NCBI GenBank assembly: GCA_029098085.1
Contig: JAQXNQ010000090.1
Coordinates: 1-5,981, forward strand
Length of the DNA: 5,981 nucleotides
From: Oscillospiraceae bacterium
GTDB lineage: Bacteria; Bacillota; Clostridia; Oscillospirales; Ruminococcaceae
Direction of reading: 5' to 3'
Shown here: positions 1-5,088 of the stretch, piece by piece
How positions within the stretch are numbered: position 1 is the stretch's first letter
Layout: each line of letters starts with the position of its first letter
The notes under the pieces: generated by a model
The model's input: only the letters and a program-made list of their open reading frames with translations
Told to the model about the DNA's origin: nothing
The model's database searches: none
Made by a program: the position numbers and the translations under genes

Positions 1-1
1 C

Positions 2-100
2 TACCGCATCGCCTATGCCGTCAACGGCGAGCGTTACGGCATGGATTTTCGCCTGATTTCTGGTGATTATCTCCAATTCAGGCCAAAATTGATCCTTTAA
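2..100 (+). CDS. 3' end of an unidentified upstream gene (partial)
   Basis: An open frame enters from the left edge and stops at a TAA at 98-100. It encodes about 32 residues, beginning YRIAYAVNGERYGMDF and ending RPKLIL. The first half has the G/C-ending codons (GCC, GTC, AAC, GGC, CTG) seen in the genes downstream, whereas the other two forward frames stop at 54-56 and 64-66 and read poorly. The tail is too short to assign to a family. No obvious intrinsic terminator follows it before the tig promoter. It could also be non-coding sequence that is open by chance, so confidence is limited. Confidence 0.4.
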   Translation, partial: YRIAYAVNGERYGMDFRLISGDYLQFRPKLIL

Positions 101-133
101 TTTGCAGGAAACAGGAAAATTTCACAAAAAGGC

Positions 134-162
134 TGGTATCCGAAAGGAATTTATGCTATACT
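134..162 (+). promoter_or_regulatory. Extended -10 promoter for tig (and probably clpP-clpX)
   Basis: A TATACT hexamer at 157-162 is preceded by TGC at 154-156, giving a TGnTATACT extended -10 element. The best -35 candidates at the usual distance (TGGTAT at 134-139, or CTGGTA one base earlier) match TTGACA poorly, which is common where an extended -10 compensates. The predicted transcript start near 169 leaves a leader of about 118 bases before tig. No CIRCE (HrcA) or CtsR-type direct repeat was seen around it, so classical heat-shock repression is not supported by the sequence. Confidence 0.6.
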
Positions 163-273
163 GAAAAACATGGTGTGAATTTTGCCTTTTCGGGCATGCA
201 GTCTGTAAAAGGAACAGAAGTGTGACGCATCGCAGGCAGCACAAGGACTGCGGTTTATCGCGCTTCCAATACT

Positions 274-280
274 AGGAGGA
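274..280 (+). promoter_or_regulatory. Ribosome binding site of tig
   Basis: AGGAGGA lies seven bases upstream of the ATG at 287, a near-perfect Shine-Dalgarno match at ideal spacing. It fixes the tig start. Confidence 0.85.
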
Positions 281-286
281 TGTTTC

Positions 287-1600
287 ATGAGTTTAGTATC
301 CAAAAGCAACGTTGCCACCAACAAGTACGAGCTGGAAATCGCCATCTCCCCCGAGGACTTTGAGAGCGCCATTGCCGGCGTCTACAAGAAGCGCGCCAAG
401 GAGTTCCAGATCCCCGGCTTCCGCAAGGGCAAAGCCCCCCGCAAGACCATCGAAAAGCTGTACGGCGAGCAGATCTTCTTTGAAGAGGCTGTCAACGCTG
501 CCGCTCCCGCTGCCCTGCAGGCTGCCTACGAGGAGTCCGGCCTGGAGATCGTTGTCCGTCCCGAGGTGGAAGTGACCGCCGTTTCCAAGGAAGAGGGCGT
601 CAAGATCAAGGCCATCTGCATCGTCAAGCCCGAAGTGACCGTCACCGCCTACAAGGGTCTGAAGGCCTCCAGAAAAGCTGCTCCCGTCACCGATGAGGAC
701 GTCAACGCCGAGATCGAGCGGATGCGCAGCCGCAACGCCCGCACCATCGCCGTGGAAGACCGTCCCGCCCAGAAGGATGACATCGTTGTCATCGATTTCG
801 AGGGCTTTGTGGATGACGTTCCCTTCGAGGGCGGCAAGGCTGAGGGCTACAGCCTGACCCTGGGCTCCGGCCAGTTCATCCCCGGCTTTGAGGATCAGAT
901 CATCGGCCACAGCAAGGGCGACGAGTTCGATGTCAACGTTTCCTTCCCCGAGGATTATCATGCGGAAGAGCTGAAGGGCAAGCCCGCCGTCTTCAAGGTC
1001 AAGCTCCACGAGATCAGCGCCAGAGAACTGCCCGAGGTGGATGACGAGTTCGTCAAGGACGTCTCCGAGTTCAACACCCTGGATGAGCTGAAGGCCGACA
1101 TCGCCAAGAAGCGCGCCGACGCCAACGAGAAGGCTGCCAACACCGCCTTTGAGAACACCCTGATCGACGCCGTCATCGCCGGCATGGAGGGCGAGATTCC
1201 CGAAGAGATGTACGAAGCCCGCATCGACGAGATGGTGCAGGATTTCCAGAACCGTCTCCAGTCTCAGGGCCTGTCCATGGATATGTACCTGCAGTACACC
1301 GGCATGACCGCTGATTCCTTCCGTCTGACCTTCAAGGAGCAGGCCACCAAGCAGGTGAAGATCGCTCTGGCTCTGGAGAAGATCGTTGAGATGGAGGGCA
1401 TCGTGCCCACCGACGAGGAGATCGACGCCGAGGCGCAGCGCCTGTCCGAGATGTATCAGGGCGTGCCTGTTGACCAGATCAAGGCTGTTCTGGGCGACCA
1501 GCTGAAGAGCGATGTGGCTCAGAGAAAGGCCGTTGACCTGATCAAGGATACCGCTGTGGAGGAGGACGCTCCTGCCGCTGAGGAGACTCCTGCCGAGTAA
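287..1600 (+). CDS. tig: Trigger factor, ribosome-associated chaperone/prolyl isomerase
   Basis: This is a full-length trigger factor of 437 residues (E. coli 432). It binds near the ribosomal exit tunnel in the cytoplasm and shields nascent chains; its central FKBP-type domain is a peptidyl-prolyl cis-trans isomerase. Domains are in canonical order. The N-terminal ribosome-binding domain (about 1-120) has the signature GFRKGKAPR at 44-52, which docks on ribosomal protein L23. The FKBP-like domain (about 160-245) contains LGSGQFIPGFEDQIIG at 192-207. The helical C-terminal domain (about 250-420) forms the chaperone arms. The protein ends in an acidic, alanine/proline-rich tail (EEDAPAAEETPAE). 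The ATG is fixed by the AGGAGG just upstream. It is followed on the same strand by clpP and clpX, the conserved arrangement in Firmicutes that links folding to degradation. It probably starts the transcript from the promoter near 157. Nothing looks truncated. Confidence 0.97.
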   Translation: MSLVSKSNVATNKYELEIAISPEDFESAIAGVYKKRAKEFQIPGFRKGKAPRKTIEKLYGEQIFFEEAVNAAAPAALQAAYEESGLEIVVRPEVEVTAVSKEEGVKIKAICIVKPEVTVTAYKGLKASRKAAPVTDEDVNAEIERMRSRNARTIAVEDRPAQKDDIVVIDFEGFVDDVPFEGGKAEGYSLTLGSGQFIPGFEDQIIGHSKGDEFDVNVSFPEDYHAEELKGKPAVFKVKLHEISARELPEVDDEFVKDVSEFNTLDELKADIAKKRADANEKAANTAFENTLIDAVIAGMEGEIPEEMYEARIDEMVQDFQNRLQSQGLSMDMYLQYTGMTADSFRLTFKEQATKQVKIALALEKIVEMEGIVPTDEEIDAEAQRLSEMYQGVPVDQIKAVLGDQLKSDVAQRKAVDLIKDTAVEEDAPAAEETPAE

Positions 1601-1675
1601 TTCTGTTTACCAAAAAGTTTCATTCCGCCCACGGATTCTTCATCTTTCAGGCGCAGAATGGAAGATAAAACGGCT

Positions 1676-1710
1676 GACATCGGGTGGGGCGTCTGTCCCA
1701 CCCGTATGTC
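1676..1710 (+). repeat. Strong hairpin in the tig-clpP spacer
   Basis: CGGGTGGG (1681-1688) and CCCACCCG (1697-1704) are perfect complements around an 8-base loop. The stem extends outward as GACAT (1676-1680) with ATGTC (1706-1710), leaving one bulged T at 1705, for 13 pairs in all. Only three T residues follow (GCTTT), so it is a poor intrinsic terminator. It more likely acts as a partial terminator, an mRNA-stability element or a processing site that sets tig against clpPX expression. The rest of the 144-base gap shows no convincing separate promoter. Confidence 0.65.
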
Positions 1711-1728
1711 GCTTTACCACCCTGTTTC

Positions 1729-1735
1729 AAGGAGG
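1729..1735 (+). promoter_or_regulatory. Ribosome binding site that decides the clpP start
   Basis: AAGGAGG ends nine bases before the ATG at 1745. The frame is open further upstream to an ATG at 1658, but that extension would run through the 1676-1710 hairpin, lacks a good Shine-Dalgarno and does not resemble ClpP. The start at 1745 gives the conserved MSLVPMVIEQT beginning. Confidence 0.85.
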
Positions 1736-1744
1736 AATCTGAAC

Positions 1745-2326
1745 ATGAGTTTAGTGCCTATGGTCATTGAGCAGACCGGCCGGGGCGAACGCTCCTACGA
1801 CATCTTTTCCCGCCTTCTGAACGACCGGATCATCATGCTCTGCGAGGAGGTCAACGACACCTCCGCCAGCCTCGTGGTGGCGCAGCTCCTTTACCTGGAG
1901 GGACAGGATCCTGACAAGGACATCCAGCTCTATATCAACAGCCCCGGCGGTTCCGTGACGGCCGGTATGGCAATTTACGACACCATGCAGTACATCAAGT
2001 GCGATGTTTCCACCATCTGCGTGGGCATGGCCGCCTCCATGGGCGCTTTCCTGCTGTCCAGCGGCGCCAAGGGCAAGCGGATCGCCCTGCCCAACAGCGA
2101 GATCATGATCCACCAGCCCTCCGCCGGTACCCAGGGTCAGATCACCGATATGGCCATCCACCTGAAGCGGCTGGAGACCATCAAGCAGCGGATGAACCGC
2201 ATCCTGGCCTCCAACACCGGCAAGCCGGTGGAAGAGGTGACCGCGGCCTGTGAGCGGGACAACTTCATGTCCGCCGAGGAGGCCCTGGAGTTCGGCCTGA
2301 TCGACAAGATTCTGGAGCACCGCTGA
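1745..2326 (+). CDS. clpP: ATP-dependent Clp protease proteolytic subunit ClpP
   Basis: This is a 193-residue serine peptidase (family S14), the usual length. Fourteen copies form a double-ring chamber in the cytoplasm that cleaves unfolded chains delivered by an AAA+ partner, here ClpX encoded next door. The catalytic triad is intact and in the Bacillus-like positions: Ser98 in GMAASMGAF, His123 in MIHQPSAG and Asp172 in ERDNFMSAEEA. The oxyanion glycines are in SPGGS (66-70). The N-terminus MSLVPMVIEQTGRGERSYD is the conserved axial-loop region. The handle region, around GQITDMAIHLKRLE (131-144), departs from the common QATDIEI pattern (see findings). It lies 144 bases after tig and 46 bases before clpX, consistent with one operon. 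No CtsR operator was seen upstream. Confidence 0.97.
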   Translation: MSLVPMVIEQTGRGERSYDIFSRLLNDRIIMLCEEVNDTSASLVVAQLLYLEGQDPDKDIQLYINSPGGSVTAGMAIYDTMQYIKCDVSTICVGMAASMGAFLLSSGAKGKRIALPNSEIMIHQPSAGTQGQITDMAIHLKRLETIKQRMNRILASNTGKPVEEVTAACERDNFMSAEEALEFGLIDKILEHR

Positions 2327-2333
2327 ATCCCCC

Positions 2334-2347
2334 GGGGCAGCTGCCCC
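2334..2347 (+). repeat. GC-rich palindrome in the clpP-clpX spacer
   Basis: GGGGCAG followed directly by CTGCCCC makes a perfect 14-base palindrome eight bases after the clpP stop codon. As RNA it would fold as a 5-bp stem with an AGCT loop. Only three T residues follow, separated from it, so it is at most a weak terminator. It may modulate clpX expression or protect the clpP 3' end. Confidence 0.5.
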
Positions 2348-2372
2348 CTGTTTCGATGAAAGGCAAGGTAAC

Positions 2373-3653
2373 ATGGCTGATTATACCGATAAGACCTCGG
2401 TTCGCTGCAGCTTCTGCGGCAAACGGGATCACAATGTCCGGCGGATGCTCCATTCCCCGGGCGCCAATATCTGCGACGAGTGTGTCGCGCTCTGCTACAA
2501 CATGCTGGTGGACGAGGGACTGTTCGAGCCCATTCCTTCCTCCTCCGGAGCTGATCTGGATCTGGATGACGTGAATCTGCTCAAGCCCGCCGAGATGAAG
2601 GCGGTGCTGGACGAGTATGTGGTGGGACAGGATCGGGCCAAGATCACCCTGTCCGTGGCGGTCTACAACCACTACAAGCGGATTTTCCACCCGGTGGAGA
2701 ACAGCGATGTGGAGCTGCAGAAGTCCAACGTGCTGCTGCTGGGCCCCACCGGCGTGGGCAAAACCATGCTGGCTCAGACCTTGGCCAAGGTGCTGCATGT
2801 GCCCTTCGCCATCGCCGACGCCACCACCCTCACCGAAGCCGGTTATGTGGGCGACGATGTGGAGAACGTTCTGGTTCGGCTGCTGCAGGCGGCGGATTTC
2901 GATGTGGAGGCCGCCCAGCGGGGCATCATTTATATCGATGAGATCGACAAGATCACCCGCAAGTCGGAGAACGCCTCCATCACCCGGGATGTCAGCGGCG
3001 AAGGCGTCCAGCAGGCGCTTTTGAAGATTCTGGAGGGCACCGTGTCCAACGTGCCGCCCCAGGGCGGACGCAAGCACCCCCATCAGGAGTTCATCCAGGT
3101 GGACACCAGCAACATCCTGTTCATCTGCGGCGGCGCCTTTGAGGGCATCGAGCGGATCATCAACAAGCGGATGGATTCCTCCTCCATGGGCTTCGGCGCC
3201 AACGTGCAGCGGCGTCAGGATCTGCCCAAGGGCGAGGCGCTGCGGGATCTGATCCCCGACGACCTGGTCAAGTTCGGCCTGATTCCCGAGCTGGTGGGCC
3301 GTCTGCCGGTGATCACCACCCTGGAGGATCTGTCGGTGGATCAGCTGGTTCGGGTGCTGAAGGAGCCGAAGAACAGCCTGCTGAAGCAGTATGCCGAGCT
3401 GTTCTCCATTGACGGCGTGGAGCTTGTCATGGGCGACGACGCCCTGCAGGCGGTGGCCGAGGAGGCTGTCAAGCGCAAGACCGGCGCCCGCGGCCTGCGG
3501 AATGTCATGGAGGAGCTGCTGATGGATCTGATGTTCCAGGTGCCCTCTGACGAGAGTATCCGCAAGGTCATCATCACCCCCGAGGCTGTCCGCAAGGAAG
3601 CCGCTCCGCTGCTGGAGCGGGAAGAACAGCCGCTGCTGAAAAAAGCGAGATAA
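2373..3653 (+). CDS. clpX: ATP-dependent Clp protease ATP-binding subunit ClpX
   Basis: This is a complete 426-residue AAA+ unfoldase (E. coli 424) that forms a hexamer, recognises degradation tags such as the ssrA tail, and threads substrates into ClpP. The N-terminal zinc-binding domain has four cysteines (C12, C15, C34, C37) in CSFC and CDEC. The AAA+ module carries Walker A GPTGVGKT (124-131), pore loop GYVG (157-160), Walker B IIYIDEID (185-192), the second pore segment near 202-213, and the RKH substrate-selection loop (233-235). It also has the arginine finger in LVGRLP (R310) and sensor 2 GARGLR (371-376). The ClpP-docking loop reads MGF (272-274) in place of the common IGF. The ribosome site is modest: AAAGG at 2359-2363 or AAGG at 2365-2368. 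A terminator-like hairpin follows, so the cluster probably ends here. Confidence 0.97.
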   Translation: MADYTDKTSVRCSFCGKRDHNVRRMLHSPGANICDECVALCYNMLVDEGLFEPIPSSSGADLDLDDVNLLKPAEMKAVLDEYVVGQDRAKITLSVAVYNHYKRIFHPVENSDVELQKSNVLLLGPTGVGKTMLAQTLAKVLHVPFAIADATTLTEAGYVGDDVENVLVRLLQAADFDVEAAQRGIIYIDEIDKITRKSENASITRDVSGEGVQQALLKILEGTVSNVPPQGGRKHPHQEFIQVDTSNILFICGGAFEGIERIINKRMDSSSMGFGANVQRRQDLPKGEALRDLIPDDLVKFGLIPELVGRLPVITTLEDLSVDQLVRVLKEPKNSLLKQYAELFSIDGVELVMGDDALQAVAEEAVKRKTGARGLRNVMEELLMDLMFQVPSDESIRKVIITPEAVRKEAAPLLEREEQPLLKKAR

Positions 3654-3658
3654 CAGAT

Positions 3659-3691
3659 AAGGCCCTGCCGTTGAGGCGGGGCTTTCAGTTT
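3659..3691 (+). terminator. Intrinsic terminator after clpX
   Basis: Starting six bases after the clpX stop codon, AAGGCCCTGCC (3659-3669) pairs with GGCGGGGCTTT (3675-3685) around a GTTGA loop, with two G-T wobble pairs. It continues into TTTCAGTTT. The U-tract is interrupted, so termination may be incomplete, but stem, loop size and position fit the end of the tig-clpP-clpX transcript. Confidence 0.65.
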
Positions 3692-3728
3692 GTCGACAAA
3701 GTGAGCGCCTATTGGCAATTTGTACAAA
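3689..3728. repeat. Two related palindromes with TTTGT/ACAAA half-sites
   Basis: TTTGTCGACAAA (3689-3700) and TTTGTACAAA (3719-3728) are both perfect palindromes and share the same five-base half-sites, differing only in a central CG. Their centres are 29 bases apart. The first overlaps the tail of the clpX terminator. They could be a tandem operator, part of the terminator structure, or pieces of an intergenic repeat; nothing in the sequence names the binding factor. Confidence 0.45.
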
Positions 3729-3768
3729 CAAGAAATACGTTTTCGTTGTGTTGCCAAGACAGATGGGT

Positions 3769-3829
3769 CAAGGGGCACGCCCCTTGCGGGGCCGGGGCGG
3801 AGCCCCTGGTCGCGGCCCGCAGGCCGCGA
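3769..3829. repeat. Cluster of GC-rich inverted repeats (alternating GGGGC/GCCCC arms plus a CGCGGCC hairpin)
   Basis: CAAGGGGC (3769-3776) and GCCCCTTG (3779-3786) are perfect complements separated by AC. GGGGC at 3788-3792 and at 3794-3798, and GCCCC at 3802-3806, continue the series; the tightest second hairpin is 3794-3798 with 3802-3806 around a GGA loop. TCGCGGCC (3810-3817) then pairs perfectly with GGCCGCGA (3822-3829) around a CGCA loop. Three consecutive small hairpins within 61 bases look like a modular palindromic repeat unit. No T-tract follows, so they are not standard terminators. Confidence 0.65.
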
Positions 3830-3887
3830 AATCCTGCTCCTCCGCGCCTTGTCGTTTACCAACAACATCAAAAAGGAGCACTCACGC

Positions 3888-3930
3888 GCAAGAACGCTTG
3901 CGTTCTTGCAGCTTTCCGCTTGCGGAAAGC
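3888..3930. repeat. Two adjacent perfect hairpins sharing a CGCTTGCG centre
   Basis: GCAAGAACGC (3888-3897) and GCGTTCTTGC (3900-3909) are 10-base perfect arms around TT. One base later, GCTTTCCGC (3911-3919) and GCGGAAAGC (3922-3930) are 9-base perfect arms, again around TT. Both centres read CGCTTGCG, while the outer arm sequences differ and are each compensated. As RNA both would fold with a CUUG-type loop. Neither is followed by a T-run. Confidence 0.7.
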
Positions 3931-3964
3931 GATGTAGGCCGCAAGACTCCCATTAGACAAAACC

Positions 3965-3985
3965 ATGCCCGCTCCCAGCGGGCAT
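3965..3985. repeat. Perfect 9-bp hairpin, possible terminator read on the - strand
   Basis: ATGCCCGCT (3965-3973) and AGCGGGCAT (3977-3985) are perfect complements around a CCC loop. On the + strand the sequence after it is ACACTTTGCC, a poor U-tract. On the - strand the stem is followed by GGTTTTGTC, somewhat better. No minus-strand gene is visible for it to terminate, so its role is open: it may insulate the pyrB promoter from read-through. Confidence 0.5.
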
Positions 3986-4088
3986 ACACTTTGCCTCCTT
4001 TGTGCAACTTTTTCCTACAAACCACTTTTTCGACAGCCGGAAAGTCCTGCCGGACGGTGGGGTTTTTGCTGCGCCGCAAAATGAACTA

Positions 4089-4117
4089 TGGACTTTTTCC
4101 CCGAAAATTGCTATAAT
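4089..4117 (+). promoter_or_regulatory. Sigma-A promoter of pyrBI
   Basis: TGGACT (4089-4094; four of six matches to TTGACA) is followed by exactly 17 bases and then a perfect TATAAT at 4112-4117. That hexamer is preceded by TGC, making an extended -10 as well. Transcription should begin near 4124, leaving a leader of only about 34 bases. That is too short for a PyrR-type antiterminator/terminator switch, and no such structure is visible there. Confidence 0.85.
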
Positions 4118-4147
4118 ATGGACGAACCACGATTCCATACTGATTCT

Positions 4148-4153
4148 GGAGGT
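4148..4153 (+). promoter_or_regulatory. Ribosome binding site that decides the pyrB start
   Basis: GGAGGT lies just upstream of the ATG at 4158 (GGAGG ends five bases before it). The frame is open back to about 4002, but that extension would cross the promoter and precede the predicted transcript start, so it is not translated. Confidence 0.85.
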
Positions 4154-4157
4154 ACCT

Positions 4158-5075
4158 ATGAGACATCTGATTGATCCGCTGGATTTTTCAGTGGAGGAAG
4201 TAAACGCTCTGCTGGATCTGGCGGCGGATATGGAGCAGCATCCGGTGAAGTATCAGGACGTCTGCGCCCGCAAAAAGCTGGCAACCCTGTTCTACGAGCC
4301 CAGCACCCGCACCCGCCTGAGCTTTGAGGCGGCCATGCTGAACCTGGGCGGCAGTGTGCTGGGCTTTTCCAGCGCGGATTCCAGCTCGGCGGCAAAAGGG
4401 GAGAGCATCGCGGATACCATCCGGGTTATCAGCTGCTACGCCGACATCTGCGCCATGCGCCACCCCAAGGAGGGCGCGCCCCTGCGGGCGGCCCGGTTCT
4501 CCGGCATTCCGGTGATCAACGCCGGCGACGGCGGACATCAGCATCCCACCCAGACCCTTACGGACCTGCTGACCATCCGCAAGCGGATGGGACGGCTGCA
4601 GGATCTGACCGTGGGTCTCTGCGGCGACCTGAAATTCGGCCGCACCGTTCACTCCCTGATCAAATCCCTGTCCCGGTATCCGGGCATCCGGTTCGTGCTG
4701 ATCTCTCCCGAGGAGCTGCGGGTGCCGGACTATATCATCAGCGAGGTGCTGAAGCCCAAGCAGATCCCCTACACCGAGGTCACCGATCTGGAGGCGGCCA
4801 TGCCCGAACTGGATATCCTCTATATGACCCGTGTCCAGCGGGAACGGTTCTTCAACGAGGAGGATTATATCCGTCTGAAGGACAGCTACATCCTCACTGA
4901 GGACAAGATGAAGCTGGCCAAGGAACAGATGGCCGTTCTGCATCCGCTGCCCCGGGTCAACGAGATCGCCCTCAGTGTGGACAAGGATCCCCGGGCGGCT
5001 TACTTTGAACAGGTGCAGAACGGTGTCTATGTCCGTCAGGCTCTGATTATGACCCTGCTGGAACTGCAGGCGTAA
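4158..5075 (+). CDS. pyrB: Aspartate carbamoyltransferase catalytic subunit PyrB
   Basis: It condenses carbamoyl phosphate with L-aspartate to N-carbamoyl-L-aspartate, the committed step of pyrimidine synthesis, in the cytoplasm. The 305-residue product (E. coli 310) has all key sites. These are the carbamoyl-phosphate loop STRTR (49-53), the mobile loop with S76 and K80 in SSSAAKGES, and R101 in MRHPKEG. H129 and Q132 lie in QHPTQTL, R162 in DLKFGRTVHS, R225 in TRVQRER, and the loop HPLPRV at 262-267. Motif positions match the E. coli enzyme with small offsets. Trimers of this chain are expected to assemble with PyrI dimers into the allosteric holoenzyme. It has its own promoter and sits 13 bases before pyrI, so the two are co-transcribed. 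Codon use matches its neighbours and no lesion is seen. Confidence 0.97.
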   Translation: MRHLIDPLDFSVEEVNALLDLAADMEQHPVKYQDVCARKKLATLFYEPSTRTRLSFEAAMLNLGGSVLGFSSADSSSAAKGESIADTIRVISCYADICAMRHPKEGAPLRAARFSGIPVINAGDGGHQHPTQTLTDLLTIRKRMGRLQDLTVGLCGDLKFGRTVHSLIKSLSRYPGIRFVLISPEELRVPDYIISEVLKPKQIPYTEVTDLEAAMPELDILYMTRVQRERFFNEEDYIRLKDSYILTEDKMKLAKEQMAVLHPLPRVNEIALSVDKDPRAAYFEQVQNGVYVRQALIMTLLELQA

Positions 5076-5088
5076 GGGAGGAAACAAG

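Larger units (their letters stand above)
3654..4088. other. Long non-coding spacer between clpX and the pyrB promoter
   Basis: No convincing gene was found in this stretch on either strand. The open frames present are arginine-, proline- and serine-rich artefacts that cross perfect inverted repeats and lack a ribosome site with a start codon. It contains the clpX terminator, two TTTGT palindromes, an interrupted TTGGCAA...TTGCCAA repeat (3712-3718 and 3751-3757), several compact GC-rich hairpins between 3769 and 3985, and short T-runs at 4010, 4026 and 4063. TTTTGC (4064-4069) and GCAAAA (4076-4081) form one further small stem just upstream of the pyrB -35 element. The density of inverted repeats suggests an intergenic palindromic-repeat cluster, or less likely a structured RNA. 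Confidence 0.6.

Noticed and set aside
170..178. Two-codon leader peptide ATG-GTG-TGA just after the tig transcript start
   Set aside because: It has no ribosome binding site and its length carries no information; almost certainly chance.
101..286. CIRCE (HrcA) or CtsR operator upstream of tig, and likewise upstream of clpP
   Set aside because: Neither the TTAGCACTC/GAGTGCTAA inverted repeat nor the AGTCAAA-type heptad direct repeat is present.
1658..1744. Upstream extension of ClpP from an ATG at 1658
   Set aside because: The added residues cross the strong hairpin, have no ClpP similarity, and the start at 1745 has a proper ribosome site and the conserved N-terminus.
2356..2574. Small overlapping frame starting at ATG 2356 just before clpX
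   Set aside because: It overlaps the clpX zinc-finger region in another frame, with no ribosome site and no recognisable protein.
2265..3731. Long open frame on the minus strand opposite clpX (488 codons), with similar ones opposite tig (293-1009), clpP (1751-2374) and pyrB (4188-5108)
   Set aside because: These mirror the third-position G/C bias of the genuine + strand genes, have leucine/glycine/histidine/glutamine-rich compositions without family resemblance, and lack ribosome sites.
3769..3985. CRISPR array
   Set aside because: The repeats are palindromes of different sequence and uneven spacing, not identical direct repeats with uniform spacers, and no cas gene is present.
4019..4067. 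Terminator ending in the TTTTT at 4063-4067
   Set aside because: The candidate stem (AAACCAC with GTGG-GG-TTT, enclosing CCGG/CCGG and GTCC/GGAC) is bulged and weak, and no upstream transcript clearly needs it.
3671..4116. Several short open frames in the clpX-pyrB spacer, on both strands
   Set aside because: They run through perfect inverted repeats, have skewed Arg/Pro/Ser composition, and no start codon sits behind a ribosome site.
4002..4157. Upstream extension of PyrB
   Set aside because: It would be translated through the pyrB promoter and before the predicted transcript start; the ATG at 4158 has GGAGG and gives the normal family length.
4118..4157. PyrR-dependent attenuator or pyrimidine-sensing leader before pyrB
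   Set aside because: The leader is only about 34 bases and contains no terminator/antiterminator pair; the structured sequence lies upstream of the promoter.
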